Shown: positions 19,913 through 29,824 of the stretch, piece after piece
Layout of the letters: each line of letters starts with the position of its first letter
Numbering within the stretch: the first letter of the stretch is position 1
NCBI GenBank assembly: GCA_947168485.1
Contig: CAMVLZ010000009.1
Coordinates: 1-46,952 of the forward strand
Source: an uncultured Bacillota bacterium
GTDB lineage: Bacteria; Bacillota_I; Bacilli_A; RF39; UBA660
DNA length: 46,952 nucleotides
Direction: 5' to 3'
Position numbers and translations under genes: made by a program
The notes under the pieces: model-generated
Database searches by the model: none
Told to the model about the DNA's origin: nothing
The model's input: the letters and a program-made list of their open reading frames with translations, nothing else

Positions 19913-22900
19913 TTTTGTTTTTTTAGTTTCTAATGTTTTTAAGTAAGTAGATAATGTATTAACCATTTTTTCATAACCATCAGCACTCATATTATTGAAA
20001 ACAAAATTATCATGAGGATAATGACCTCTCTTTTCAGCTAAATGGTTTTCTCCAAAATCCCATACTTGATATTCTCTTTTAAAATCATTAAAATCTTTAC
20101 CTTCAGCTGCCTCAACAAAACTTCTAGCTGCATCTTCAAAAGATCCACCATTTTGAAGAATCCAATTTTCAATACCTACTCCACCTAAACCACCTTGAGG
20201 ATTTTCTCCTCTATCTGGTTTATAAACACCAGCTTCTTTCAAAACTTTTTTAGCAAGTAATATATTAGCTAAAACATATTTATATTTTTCAGGATCTTGT
20301 TCTTTAATAGTATCTAATCTATCTTTAATAGCCATATCTGTTGAATAAGATATTTTATCAGTTTTAGTAATAAATGTAATATCTACATCAGCATTAATAC
20401 CATCAATAGAAACTTTCTTTAATCTAAAATCTCCTTCATATGTCAAAGTTGAAGACTCACTATTACTCATTCTTTTTAATAAAGCATCTTGTAATTTTTT
20501 AAACTTAGTTGGATTAGAAATAATACTTCTATCAACTCTCATCATAAAATCAAAGTCACCATCACCAGGTTTATTAGTTCCTCTACCTGTAGAACCAGTA
20601 TCAATTAATTCAACATATCCCTCTGATAAATCTCCATCAATATCAGTTTTTAGTTGCAATCCTAACTCATCTAAAGCCTCAGAAATAACTTTATTAATCT
20701 TTTCTCTTTTAGATTCAGTTTCTAATATATTTTGTTCTATTTCTTCTACAAATTCATATATTTCATCATTAACTAAATTATCAGAGAAATGATAACTATT
20801 TTCTCCAAAATAAGATAAACCACTCATTTTTTCTCTTAACTTATCATAATCTTTAGGAGTAAAAATAATTTTACCAGATTTATCAGCTATTGGTATATAG
20901 AATCCATTCATAGCAATTTCTAATCCTACTCTAGGATCAAAATTACTCATAACAATATAATTAATCTCACTAGATGCAAATCCAGTTCTTATACCATAAT
21001 GATCTTTTCCAGAAGCACCTGTATAAAATACTTCTAACTTAGATAAATCTCGTTTAAATTCAGGATCTTCAGTTGCTGTTCTAGTAACCATAAATCTATC
21101 ATCATGTTTCAAAACAAACCATATAGGACCATAACTAGAAGCAGCAGTACTATCTATTTTATCTCTAACACTTCCTTCAGAAGAAAGTACCATTGAAACA
21201 TCAGTATCTAATGGTGTTAAATCACTAGAAGCATCAGCTCCTAAAAATTCTTTAGAAACACTACCATTTTGAAGAATATTCCTAAGATATCTAATATCAA
21301 CAATACCCTTAACAAAATCTCCTTCTTCTAAAGTCATATCTCTTTGAGCAGCTAACCTATTTCTAGAATCAGCTTCTCTAACTTTAACATCAATATATCT
21401 TTTAGCATCCTCAATACTATCAAATCCACCAAAGTGACAAAACATTTTTATTACTCTATCACCTAAATCATAATCAGTTGTTCCATCAGGAGATAATTTA
21501 ACAACTAACTTATCAATATCATCTATAACATTATCAGTTAAATTATATTGAGATTTTTTTCCTTTAGTAGAATTATTATATAAAGTAACTAAATGTTTAC
21601 TAAAAGTAATTAATTCTTTTAACTCTTTATCATTTAATTCATCATATTGTAATACTCCAGATTTTAAATCTTTATATAATTTAGAACCCTCTTCTATATT
21701 ATTTAAATATGATTTAATTGATTGATTATTTGATCCAAAAGAAGCTTTAATCAAATCAGCAAATACAATTATTTTCTTTCCTTTAGTAGAAACTCTCTTT
21801 AACGTTGGAGAAACCATCGAATACTCAAAATCAAATCCTCTAAAATCAGGATGTAATATCTCTAAACAAGAATATAATTTACCCATAGTAGGAATATTAT
21901 TTCTAGTAAATAAATCATCTATTTTATTCAAACTATCCATCGGATCATCTGAACTAAGTATTTGTCTAGCTAATTGTTCTCTAAAAGCAAATATTTCACT
22001 AGAATTAGATTTAGATAATTTTTTTAAAACTATTGATACATCTTCAATCTTATCAAAATCAATTTCTCCATCAGAATTTATAATAAATGACTTAAATGCA
22101 TCTTGTAAAGCAACATCATCTATTTTAGCAAACTCACTAATTAATTTTAATTTATTCATATTATTAATCTTAGTAGATGAAAAAATATTCTCTATCTCAA
22201 AGAACGAATCAATCCAATGATATTTACTAGGAAAACCTAAAACTATACTTGTTTTATCAAATATATCAATTAAATCAGGATTTTCAATAAAGTCTTCGAT
22301 AGTAAAATTTCTTCCATAAAATTTATCTTTAATATCTTGAGGAACATTTTCATCTAAGAAATATTCAGGATGTTTTTCTTTAAAATGAGAAGGCATATCT
22401 TCAGAATAATACATATTATTATCTCTAATAGCACTTAATATTACACTATCAAATTCATCTATTAATCGCTCCTTAGGTGTATAATTAGGAAAATTACCAA
22501 TAGCAAATGGATTTTCAATATCCCAAGGATCTGGAAAAACACTTGTATCAAAGCTATCAGTAGAATCATCCCATTCATCAGTAAAAGGAGGAATTATATC
22601 AGGATCAGATTTAAAATCTTCCCAATCATATTTAGCTGTTCTAAAACTAAAATTAAAGTTTCTTAACCCATTTAATTTATAAACTTTTTCAATATATTTT
22701 CCATAAGAAAGCATTATATCTAAAGTTTCTTCTCTACCTAATAACTCTTCCATACCAGATAATAGATTAAATCTTTTATAATCAAACATACTACTATCAC
22801 TAACCATCATATTTTCAGTTAGTAACTCTAAATCAACATCTTTTAAATATTCTAAAAATTCTTTATGTTCAGATAAAAATTCAAAACTGATTGTTCTACT

Positions 22901-24619
22901 ATAAAATGCATCTTTCAATTCATCGGGTGCATCATCACTAAGAAACATACTTGGATATATTTTTTTAAAAGATTCAGGTATATTCTTAGGATATGGATGT
23001 TTTTTTTCTATAATTATCTTTCTTAAAGATTTAACAAAATATTCATCAATTTCTTCAATAGTAGAATTTGAATAAAGTCGAAAATCAAAATCAAATGCAT
23101 CTAAATTAAATAAAATAGACATAATATCACTATGTTCACTAATAAATTTCATAGTTGTATCAAAATCTGTCTTTTCTTCAATAAATTTATAAAAATTAAC
23201 ATTTCTAGAAACACTATCAGAATCTACTATTGTAACATCTCTTGATTCAAAACATGAACTTAAGTCTTTTCCTCTTAAAAATTCTATATATTCAGGATGT
23301 TCACTTATTACTTGAGGAGTTATTTTTTTAGTATAGAATAATTCTTGTAGTTCTTCTGGAGCATCTTCAGAAATAAATAAATTAGGATATCTTACTCTAA
23401 ATTCACCAACTACATCACGATAACTAACACCCTTCTTATGGAAATAACCATCTGTAGGACCATATACTATCATTCTACGCATAGCTTCATAGAATTGATC
23501 TTTACTAAACTTACCTCTTCCTATATGTTGACCATCAACACCAACATAAATATTTCTTTCAGGATCATTAATATTATCACCATAATGCATATACATATCA
23601 TACATTGAAGACAATAATAAACAATTATCCTTAGTAAAAATATGACCACATTCATTATCAAAATCAACAACATTTTGTAAACCAAAATATGATACAAACG
23701 TTAATATATCTTTATCAAGAAACTTTTCAAAAGGAATTGGTATATTAAAAATATAATCATCAGGTAAACTTTTTAACTCTTCAGCAAGAGTTTCTCCTCT
23801 ATACTCATCTACTTTCATGAAATATTCACCTAAAGAAGAATATTTAAAAATCTCTTTATATTCAGAATCAGTTAAATAAATATTTCTAGAAAAAATATCT
23901 TTTTTCCTTGTTCTATCTAAAAGTTTATCAGTATAAATTTTTATATACTTCTTTTTTTCTTCATCATCTTCAATATGTATAATTCCATTAACAAAACTAT
24001 AAATATTATCATTATCAAGTAAATTTAAAATAACTCCATAATTATCCATTAATTCTCTTAATTGTTGATCATTAATCTTCTCTTTATTAAAGATATCTTT
24101 CATTAAACAATAATCTAAATTTTTTTCTTTATAAAAATCCCAATTATAAATCAAATCAACAAGAGATACTCTTCCTCTATTAAATTTTTCTTTTCTATCT
24201 CTAGAATAATAATCATCATTATCATCTAATTCAAATAATCTATCTTTATATAATTCTTTCATTTTAGATGAATAATATCTAAAACTAATATTATCCATAG
24301 TTAATTCATATAATTTTCTATTTACATCTTCTTCTGAAGCATCAATTTGTGACATCAATACACGTCTAAAATCAATATTATCTAAATAATTAATAGTATT
24401 TAATAATTCCCAATCTAAATCTTTAGCTTTATCCAAACCAAATTTATCAACAATAACTCTATCAGATTCAGCAATACAAGAAGTAGGTATTTTATCTTCT
24501 AAATCATATTTAATAAAATCCTCAAAAGATAAAGTACAATTATATATTCTAGTTAATATATGTTTAGGTACTTTTAATCTTTTACCTAATATTTGACCTT
24601 TTTGATATTTGTAACGCAT
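19898..24619 (-). CDS. ~1573-aa multidomain protein with internal repeats and C-terminal Pol-beta-type nucleotidyltransferase domain
   Basis: C-terminal DTGSTGRGTNKPGDGDFDFMMRVD with later DGINADVDITF (GS...DxD...D triad) and GGVGIENWILQNGGSFEDA; three upstream copies of a YPxxFxSxDAPxELxxxFYxRxIxxxxxSEHxExxEYL-like unit. Confidence 0.75.
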   Translation of the reverse strand: MRYKYQKGQILGKRLKVPKHILTRIYNCTLSFEDFIKYDLEDKIPTSCIAESDRVIVDKFGLDKAKDLDWELLNTINYLDNIDFRRVLMSQIDASEEDVNRKLYELTMDNISFRYYSSKMKELYKDRLFELDDNDDYYSRDRKEKFNRGRVSLVDLIYNWDFYKEKNLDYCLMKDIFNKEKINDQQLRELMDNYGVILNLLDNDNIYSFVNGIIHIEDDEEKKKYIKIYTDKLLDRTRKKDIFSRNIYLTDSEYKEIFKYSSLGEYFMKVDEYRGETLAEELKSLPDDYIFNIPIPFEKFLDKDILTFVSYFGLQNVVDFDNECGHIFTKDNCLLLSSMYDMYMHYGDNINDPERNIYVGVDGQHIGRGKFSKDQFYEAMRRMIVYGPTDGYFHKKGVSYRDVVGEFRVRYPNLFISEDAPEELQELFYTKKITPQVISEHPEYIEFLRGKDLSSCFESRDVTIVDSDSVSRNVNFYKFIEEKTDFDTTMKFISEHSDIMSILFNLDAFDFDFRLYSNSTIEEIDEYFVKSLRKIIIEKKHPYPKNIPESFKKIYPSMFLSDDAPDELKDAFYSRTISFEFLSEHKEFLEYLKDVDLELLTENMMVSDSSMFDYKRFNLLSGMEELLGREETLDIMLSYGKYIEKVYKLNGLRNFNFSFRTAKYDWEDFKSDPDIIPPFTDEWDDSTDSFDTSVFPDPWDIENPFAIGNFPNYTPKERLIDEFDSVILSAIRDNNMYYSEDMPSHFKEKHPEYFLDENVPQDIKDKFYGRNFTIEDFIENPDLIDIFDKTSIVLGFPSKYHWIDSFFEIENIFSSTKINNMNKLKLISEFAKIDDVALQDAFKSFIINSDGEIDFDKIEDVSIVLKKLSKSNSSEIFAFREQLARQILSSDDPMDSLNKIDDLFTRNNIPTMGKLYSCLEILHPDFRGFDFEYSMVSPTLKRVSTKGKKIIVFADLIKASFGSNNQSIKSYLNNIEEGSKLYKDLKSGVLQYDELNDKELKELITFSKHLVTLYNNSTKGKKSQYNLTDNVIDDIDKLVVKLSPDGTTDYDLGDRVIKMFCHFGGFDSIEDAKRYIDVKVREADSRNRLAAQRDMTLEEGDFVKGIVDIRYLRNILQNGSVSKEFLGADASSDLTPLDTDVSMVLSSEGSVRDKIDSTAASSYGPIWFVLKHDDRFMVTRTATEDPEFKRDLSKLEVFYTGASGKDHYGIRTGFASSEINYIVMSNFDPRVGLEIAMNGFYIPIADKSGKIIFTPKDYDKLREKMSGLSYFGENSYHFSDNLVNDEIYEFVEEIEQNILETESKREKINKVISEALDELGLQLKTDIDGDLSEGYVELIDTGSTGRGTNKPGDGDFDFMMRVDRSIISNPTKFKKLQDALLKRMSNSESSTLTYEGDFRLKKVSIDGINADVDITFITKTDKISYSTDMAIKDRLDTIKEQDPEKYKYVLANILLAKKVLKEAGVYKPDRGENPQGGLGGVGIENWILQNGGSFEDAARSFVEAAEGKDFNDFKREYQVWDFGENHLAEKRGHYPHDNFVFNNMSADGYEKMVNTLSTYLKTLETKKTKKTNL

Positions 24620-24674
24620 AAACATCACCTATAATAATCTTATCATAAAAAAAACTAACTTTAAAAGTTAGTTT

Positions 24675-25136
24675 TTAATATCCTAAATCTTTTACAAATG
24701 ATTTTACTTTATCTTTATATTTAACATCTACATTAACAAATAATAAAGTATTATCAACTTTACAAAGATACATATATTTATCTTTAGTAGTTAAAGAATA
24801 AGTTTGTGTATCTCCAACATCAGTAGATGATTCTGAAGATGCTCCACTCTTATAAGATTCAAAAGTAGTCTTATTAGTATTAAACATACTAGTAGCATTA
24901 TCTTTACTACTTAAAACATAAAATTCTAATTGATAACCATCATTACTCATAGCAAGAGTTGCTTCATTAACAACACCAGTAGATTGAAATTGATTAGTAA
25001 CATCCTTAGTTGTATATCCATTATTATCTGCTTTAGATTTAAAATCACTTGTACTTATAGCAGTCTTTCCACATCCTGTTAATACAAAAACCATTAATAA
25101 ACACAAAACCCCTAAAATTATTTTTTTACCTTTCAT
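24675..25136 (-). CDS. Putative lipoprotein
   Basis: N-terminal signal with lipobox LTGCGK. Confidence 0.7.
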   Translation of the reverse strand: MKGKKIILGVLCLLMVFVLTGCGKTAISTSDFKSKADNNGYTTKDVTNQFQSTGVVNEATLAMSNDGYQLEFYVLSSKDNATSMFNTNKTTFESYKSGASSESSTDVGDTQTYSLTTKDKYMYLCKVDNTLLFVNVDVKYKDKVKSFVKDLGY

Positions 25137-25153
25137 ATTTTCCTCCTATAATT

Positions 25154-26173
25154 TTATTCATAAGTTATTACTTGGTATCCATTATCACAAGAACATCTAT
25201 TTTTATCACCTGTACAATATGCAGGATCATCAGATAAAGGTCTCATAGTTCCAGTAGATGGATCTAAAGCAATAAAATCACCTATCTCAACAGTTTCTCT
25301 ATTTGCTGTATCTTTTACTCCGACAACAGTAACCCAATGTCCTTTTCCCGATCCACCAGTTGGAGAATTAAGATGAAAAACAGCAGGTCTACCCTCTTTC
25401 ATTAATTTATCATATCCAAATTGAGCTTGTTCTTTCGAACTATTTAAATTACTACTTTTCTCAGTTAATCCACCTCCACTAAAACAAACATCTGCATAAT
25501 CAACAGTTTTACCATTAGTAACATATATAGCATATCCTCTAGCATAGTTATCACAACCACTTTTATCTTTAGGATAATTTCCATTAGAATCCAGCTGTCC
25601 ACCATATACATCAAAAGCTTTCTCAGGATCATTTTTAAGTATATATTTACCATCACTTCTTATTATGTTAGAAGAATAACTAAATCCATCTATTCTTTGT
25701 CCTTCAGTTAGAGATGCAATTTTACTAACTTCCGCAGCACTAAGCATCTTACAGCTACCCTTAGCACTATTTAAAGCACTATTTATTTGAGTTTTTAAAG
25801 TTTTAAGTTTAGTTTCACACTCATCTACTTTATTACTATATGTATTCATTTGACTTCTATAAGTTGATCTATTAGAATCATCAGAATCACAATCATTATA
25901 GTTATTTTTAGCCTTTTTATAATTAGATTGAGCTTCTTCTTTTTCTTTCTTTATTTTTAAATATTGATCATATAAATCAACTGCTTGGGCAAAAGAAGTT
26001 AATCCTTTTTCTATCGATGAAGCTTCACCATAAAAAGAATCAAACTGAGATACTAAATTATCATGAGAAGAACCATTCCAACTACCAGATAAACCGCTAA
26101 CTTCACTTTTACAACTAGTTAAAGTTTTAGATAAAGAACTTGCATCACTAGTAACAGTTCCACTACTAACCAT
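25154..26173 (-). CDS. WXG/LXG-like N-terminal domain fused to C39-like cysteine peptidase domain
   Basis: N-term LSGSWNGSSHDN helical hairpin-like region; C-term GCDNYARGYA (Cys), GKGHWVTVVGV (His), ALDPSTG (Asp). Confidence 0.65.
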   Translation of the reverse strand: MVSSGTVTSDASSLSKTLTSCKSEVSGLSGSWNGSSHDNLVSQFDSFYGEASSIEKGLTSFAQAVDLYDQYLKIKKEKEEAQSNYKKAKNNYNDCDSDDSNRSTYRSQMNTYSNKVDECETKLKTLKTQINSALNSAKGSCKMLSAAEVSKIASLTEGQRIDGFSYSSNIIRSDGKYILKNDPEKAFDVYGGQLDSNGNYPKDKSGCDNYARGYAIYVTNGKTVDYADVCFSGGGLTEKSSNLNSSKEQAQFGYDKLMKEGRPAVFHLNSPTGGSGKGHWVTVVGVKDTANRETVEIGDFIALDPSTGTMRPLSDDPAYCTGDKNRCSCDNGYQVITYE

Positions 26174-26285
26174 TTAATCACCTCACTCTACTATAATTAT
26201 AACTAATAATCATATGTAATAAAATAAATTAAATAAAAAAAAATATATACTTTACACACAAAAAAAACAAACAGTTAAGTTTGTT

Positions 26286-27287
26286 TTAATTATAAGTAAC
26301 TATTTGAAGACCATATTCACTTCCATCAAAATCTCTCTTACCATCATATTGTTGAACGATATTTCCATTACCAGATGAATCCATAACTATTAAATCAGTT
26401 GGTTTCAAATCTTCTTTATTAGCACCTTCTCTAATACCAACAACAGTAACATAATGGTTACCATGACTATAACCAGCAGTCGCTACAACAACAGGTTTAT
26501 TTTTATCATGAACTTCGTCCCAAATCATATTTAAACGTTCTCTAGATGAAGAAGCACTACCATTATTCATTCCAGGCCAGTAAGCAGCATTTGAGTGATG
26601 ACCCCCATTATATTCTTCACAAACAGAATCAAAGTCACCTGAACTAACTCTAGTCTTACCTTCCAATACAGCATAACCATAAGCAGTAGCCCAAACTCCA
26701 CAACAAGAACTAGTCTTTTGAGTACCAAGTAATTCAATATCTTTTGGATTATATGGAATACAATAAGCCTTAGTACCATCAATATCTTGTAATTGTAAAC
26801 CATTCATAGTAGTTCCAATACTAGGTGAAGTAATCTTACTAACAGCCTTACCACTAGCTAATTTACAACTTCCCTTAGCAGCCTTCAAAGCATTATTAAT
26901 TTGTTCTTTTAATTTTTTCATTTCTTTGTCAGCATCATCCATCTTACATTTAGCATTATACATTTTAGAATTATAAGTTGATTTTTTAGGATCACCATCT
27001 TCACAATTATTATAGTTAGCTCTATTAGTATTATAATCCGCTTCTGCTTCTTCTTTTTCTTTCTTAGCTTTTAAGTATTCTTGATATAAAGATACTGCTT
27101 CTGCAAAAGAAGTTAAACCATCTTCTATAGCTGAAGCTTCACCATAAAAAGAACTAAACTTAGACTCAACATTATCATGAGAAGCCCCAGTCCAGCTACC
27201 AGATAATCCACTAATTTCATTTTTACAACTAGTTAAAGCTTTACCAAAATCACCAGCATCACCAGTAACAGTACCACTACTAACCAT
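26286..27287 (-). CDS. Paralogous WXG/LXG-like plus C39-like protein
   Basis: N-term nearly the same as 25154..26173 (MVSSGTVTxDA..., LSGSWTGASHDN); divergent C-term SSCCGVWATAYGYA, HGNHYVTVVGI, VMDSSG. Confidence 0.65.
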   Translation of the reverse strand: MVSSGTVTGDAGDFGKALTSCKNEISGLSGSWTGASHDNVESKFSSFYGEASAIEDGLTSFAEAVSLYQEYLKAKKEKEEAEADYNTNRANYNNCEDGDPKKSTYNSKMYNAKCKMDDADKEMKKLKEQINNALKAAKGSCKLASGKAVSKITSPSIGTTMNGLQLQDIDGTKAYCIPYNPKDIELLGTQKTSSCCGVWATAYGYAVLEGKTRVSSGDFDSVCEEYNGGHHSNAAYWPGMNNGSASSSRERLNMIWDEVHDKNKPVVVATAGYSHGNHYVTVVGIREGANKEDLKPTDLIVMDSSGNGNIVQQYDGKRDFDGSEYGLQIVTYN

Positions 27288-27318
27288 ATAATCACCTCAT
27301 CTTATATAATTATACCTT

Positions 27319-28569
27319 TTATTTCTCAAATAATAAACAAATATTTTCATAATTATATTTAAACTCTTTATTCTTAATAATCTTTTTTAACCCAGTATTA
27401 TCATTATAATAATACATATATTCATCATTAATTACAATTAAACTATCATTATAAATAGTATAATAATTTACATTATTTAACTTAAATAAATAAGTAGGTT
27501 TATTCTTATACTTAGAATTAGATCTATAAAAATTATTATCATTATCTCTAAAATAATAATAATTATTAGTATAATAAATATCCTCAGTATTATATTTCTC
27601 TTTTATCTTAGAATCATCTATTTTACTAACAAATTTATATTTATCAGGATTATTCTTCATATCAGAAGTTTCTACTTTTAATAAAGATCTATCTTTATAT
27701 GTAATATAACCAGTCTTTTCATCTCCTACTTTTTCTAATTGTTTTTTATAAGGATTTAAACTATACTCAATATATTTATCAGTATCAATAAAATATAATT
27801 TCTTATTAAAACTACCAAGTACTATATAATCTCCACTAAAAGTTTCTTTTTTATTTTTAATATAACTCATCTTATTATTTAAAATATTATAATAATAAAC
27901 CTTTTCTTTATTAGTATGATTTAAAAATATGTAATACTCATTAACCATAGTAGAATAAATATTCTCATACATATCATTCTTCTTAATTAATTTCTTAGTC
28001 TTAACACCATTCCTACTAATAATATTAATACCAGTATAATTCCACATAATAAATCTATTATTTGAAGGAATATTATTTAAATAATAATTAACTTTATTTT
28101 TATTAATATTTTTATTATGATTATTTAATTTCTTAGAATAATAACCATCTTTCTTTAACTTTTTAATAATATCTTTAAAATCTTTATCTTTACTATCTCT
28201 AAGATAACTATAACTATATGTTTTATTATCCTTAGTACAATAAATATTACCAAAATCTTCTTTAATATATTTAGGTATAATACATACTAATTTATTTTTC
28301 TTATATCTAAGTAAATTATTAATAATCTTTTTCTTCTTATTTAAATCATTATTATAACTAAAATTAAATATATGTTTATTACTATCCTCAATAACAAAGT
28401 CATAATAATGATTACCTTTATTATAAGTATATTTTTCTTCAATATTATAATTAATATTATTTACAGTAACTATATAATTAATATGATGTTCTCTCTTCAA
28501 GATATGAACTAATATGATAATAAAAATTACAATAAAAAATATAATTAATATTGGTAATCTCTTCTTCAT
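27319..28569 (-). CDS. Membrane-anchored Lys/Asn/Tyr-rich hypothetical protein
   Basis: N-terminal TM (LPILIIFFIVIFIIILVHIL) followed by beta-repeat-like Tyr-rich segments. Confidence 0.55.
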   Translation of the reverse strand: MKKRLPILIIFFIVIFIIILVHILKREHHINYIVTVNNINYNIEEKYTYNKGNHYYDFVIEDSNKHIFNFSYNNDLNKKKKIINNLLRYKKNKLVCIIPKYIKEDFGNIYCTKDNKTYSYSYLRDSKDKDFKDIIKKLKKDGYYSKKLNNHNKNINKNKVNYYLNNIPSNNRFIMWNYTGINIISRNGVKTKKLIKKNDMYENIYSTMVNEYYIFLNHTNKEKVYYYNILNNKMSYIKNKKETFSGDYIVLGSFNKKLYFIDTDKYIEYSLNPYKKQLEKVGDEKTGYITYKDRSLLKVETSDMKNNPDKYKFVSKIDDSKIKEKYNTEDIYYTNNYYYFRDNDNNFYRSNSKYKNKPTYLFKLNNVNYYTIYNDSLIVINDEYMYYYNDNTGLKKIIKNKEFKYNYENICLLFEK

Positions 28570-28595
28570 ACTATCACCATATTAATTATATCATA

Positions 28596-29117
28596 TTACT
28601 TAGAATCAATAATACTATTATTCTCAAAAAATTCTACATATTCACTTGTACTAACAAGACCAGGTATATAATCAACAAGACTATTATTCTTAGTAATTAA
28701 TAACATTGGAGTATTAACACCTTGAGTTTCTTTAAAATATTCATCTGAATTTAATAACTTAGTCTTATCAGAATCACTAAATGTATCTAATGATAAATAA
28801 TATACTTTAAATTTATTTTTATAAGCTATATGTTTAACAATTGGTTCAGCTATTTGACAATATTCACATCCAGTTCTTCCAATCATAACAACATTAGCAT
28901 CTTTACTCTTATATAATTCCAAATATTTATCAACATCTATTATTGTAAAATCAATCATTTCAGTCTTCTTTATACTATCAGCTTCTTTTTCAATAGCAGT
29001 TTTATACTTATTTTGAGCAGCACTTGGAGTACTTTTCAAAACAATACCAACGATCGCTACAACAACCAAAATAGCCGCAATAATAGCCATTATAATAATT
29101 TCTTTTTTATTATTCAT
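28596..29117 (-). CDS. Membrane-anchored thioredoxin-like protein
   Basis: N-terminal TM; MIGRTGCEYCQIAEPIV CxxC, GVNTPMLLITKNN cis-Pro-like motif. Confidence 0.8.
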   Translation of the reverse strand: MNNKKEIIIMAIIAAILVVVAIVGIVLKSTPSAAQNKYKTAIEKEADSIKKTEMIDFTIIDVDKYLELYKSKDANVVMIGRTGCEYCQIAEPIVKHIAYKNKFKVYYLSLDTFSDSDKTKLLNSDEYFKETQGVNTPMLLITKNNSLVDYIPGLVSTSEYVEFFENNSIIDSK

Positions 29118-29125
29118 AATTCCTC

Positions 29126-29788
29126 CTATTTAAGTTTCTTTACATAAGATCTAATATCTTCATCATTAGATAACAAATCATCTAAATAATCACAATTAGA
29201 AACATAAATATCTTTATCTTTAAATATATTATTAAAATTAACAATATTTTTCTTAGTCATATTCTCAGAATTCAATTCTTTAGTAATTAACTTACAAAGA
29301 ATAGAATTTAATTCTAATATATTAGTATCATATATAGAATCAGAATTATTATTAAGTACAACATACTTATCAGGATTACATATAAAGAATTCTCCATTAT
29401 ATTTAATATCTTTATAATCTAAATCACTAAATAATACTTTCTTATCACTAATATATTTAATCTCTTCTTCTAAATTAAATAAACTATCTAATAAATAATC
29501 CTTAGGAGTAGTAATAATCTTATGATAACTTCCATTCTTAGGAATAGATCTCAATGTATATCCACAAAACTTATTATTCGCAAATATTAACTTAGAAGGC
29601 ATAAATATTTGTAATGATTTAATCTTACTTAAATACCTAATAGTTTTCTCACTATGAGAATCATCAAAATCTTTATCATATATCTTAATTAAATTATTAC
29701 GATAACTATAAATATTACCACCATTAAATGTATCTATAGGATTCATTTTATCTAGATTAATCTTTCTCTTTTCTAAACGATAATCCAT
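29126..29788 (-). CDS. Hypothetical protein with degenerate kinase-like fold signature
   Basis: GGNIYSYRNNLIKIYDKDF (N-lobe-like) and VLFSDLDYKDIKYNGEFFICNPDKYVVL (resembles catalytic loop plus DFG region, degenerate). Confidence 0.4.
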   Translation of the reverse strand: MDYRLEKRKINLDKMNPIDTFNGGNIYSYRNNLIKIYDKDFDDSHSEKTIRYLSKIKSLQIFMPSKLIFANNKFCGYTLRSIPKNGSYHKIITTPKDYLLDSLFNLEEEIKYISDKKVLFSDLDYKDIKYNGEFFICNPDKYVVLNNNSDSIYDTNILELNSILCKLITKELNSENMTKKNIVNFNNIFKDKDIYVSNCDYLDDLLSNDEDIRSYVKKLK

Positions 29789-29824
29789 ATTATCACCTCA
29801 GGTAAGATTTATAATACCACAAAA

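Noticed and set aside
25465-25656. Out-of-frame ORF inside the C39-like gene
   Set aside because: Same-strand overlapping frame, no RBS, low-complexity hydrophobic sequence.
26567-26803. Out-of-frame ORF inside the second WXG/C39-like gene
   Set aside because: Same-strand overlapping frame with no independent support.
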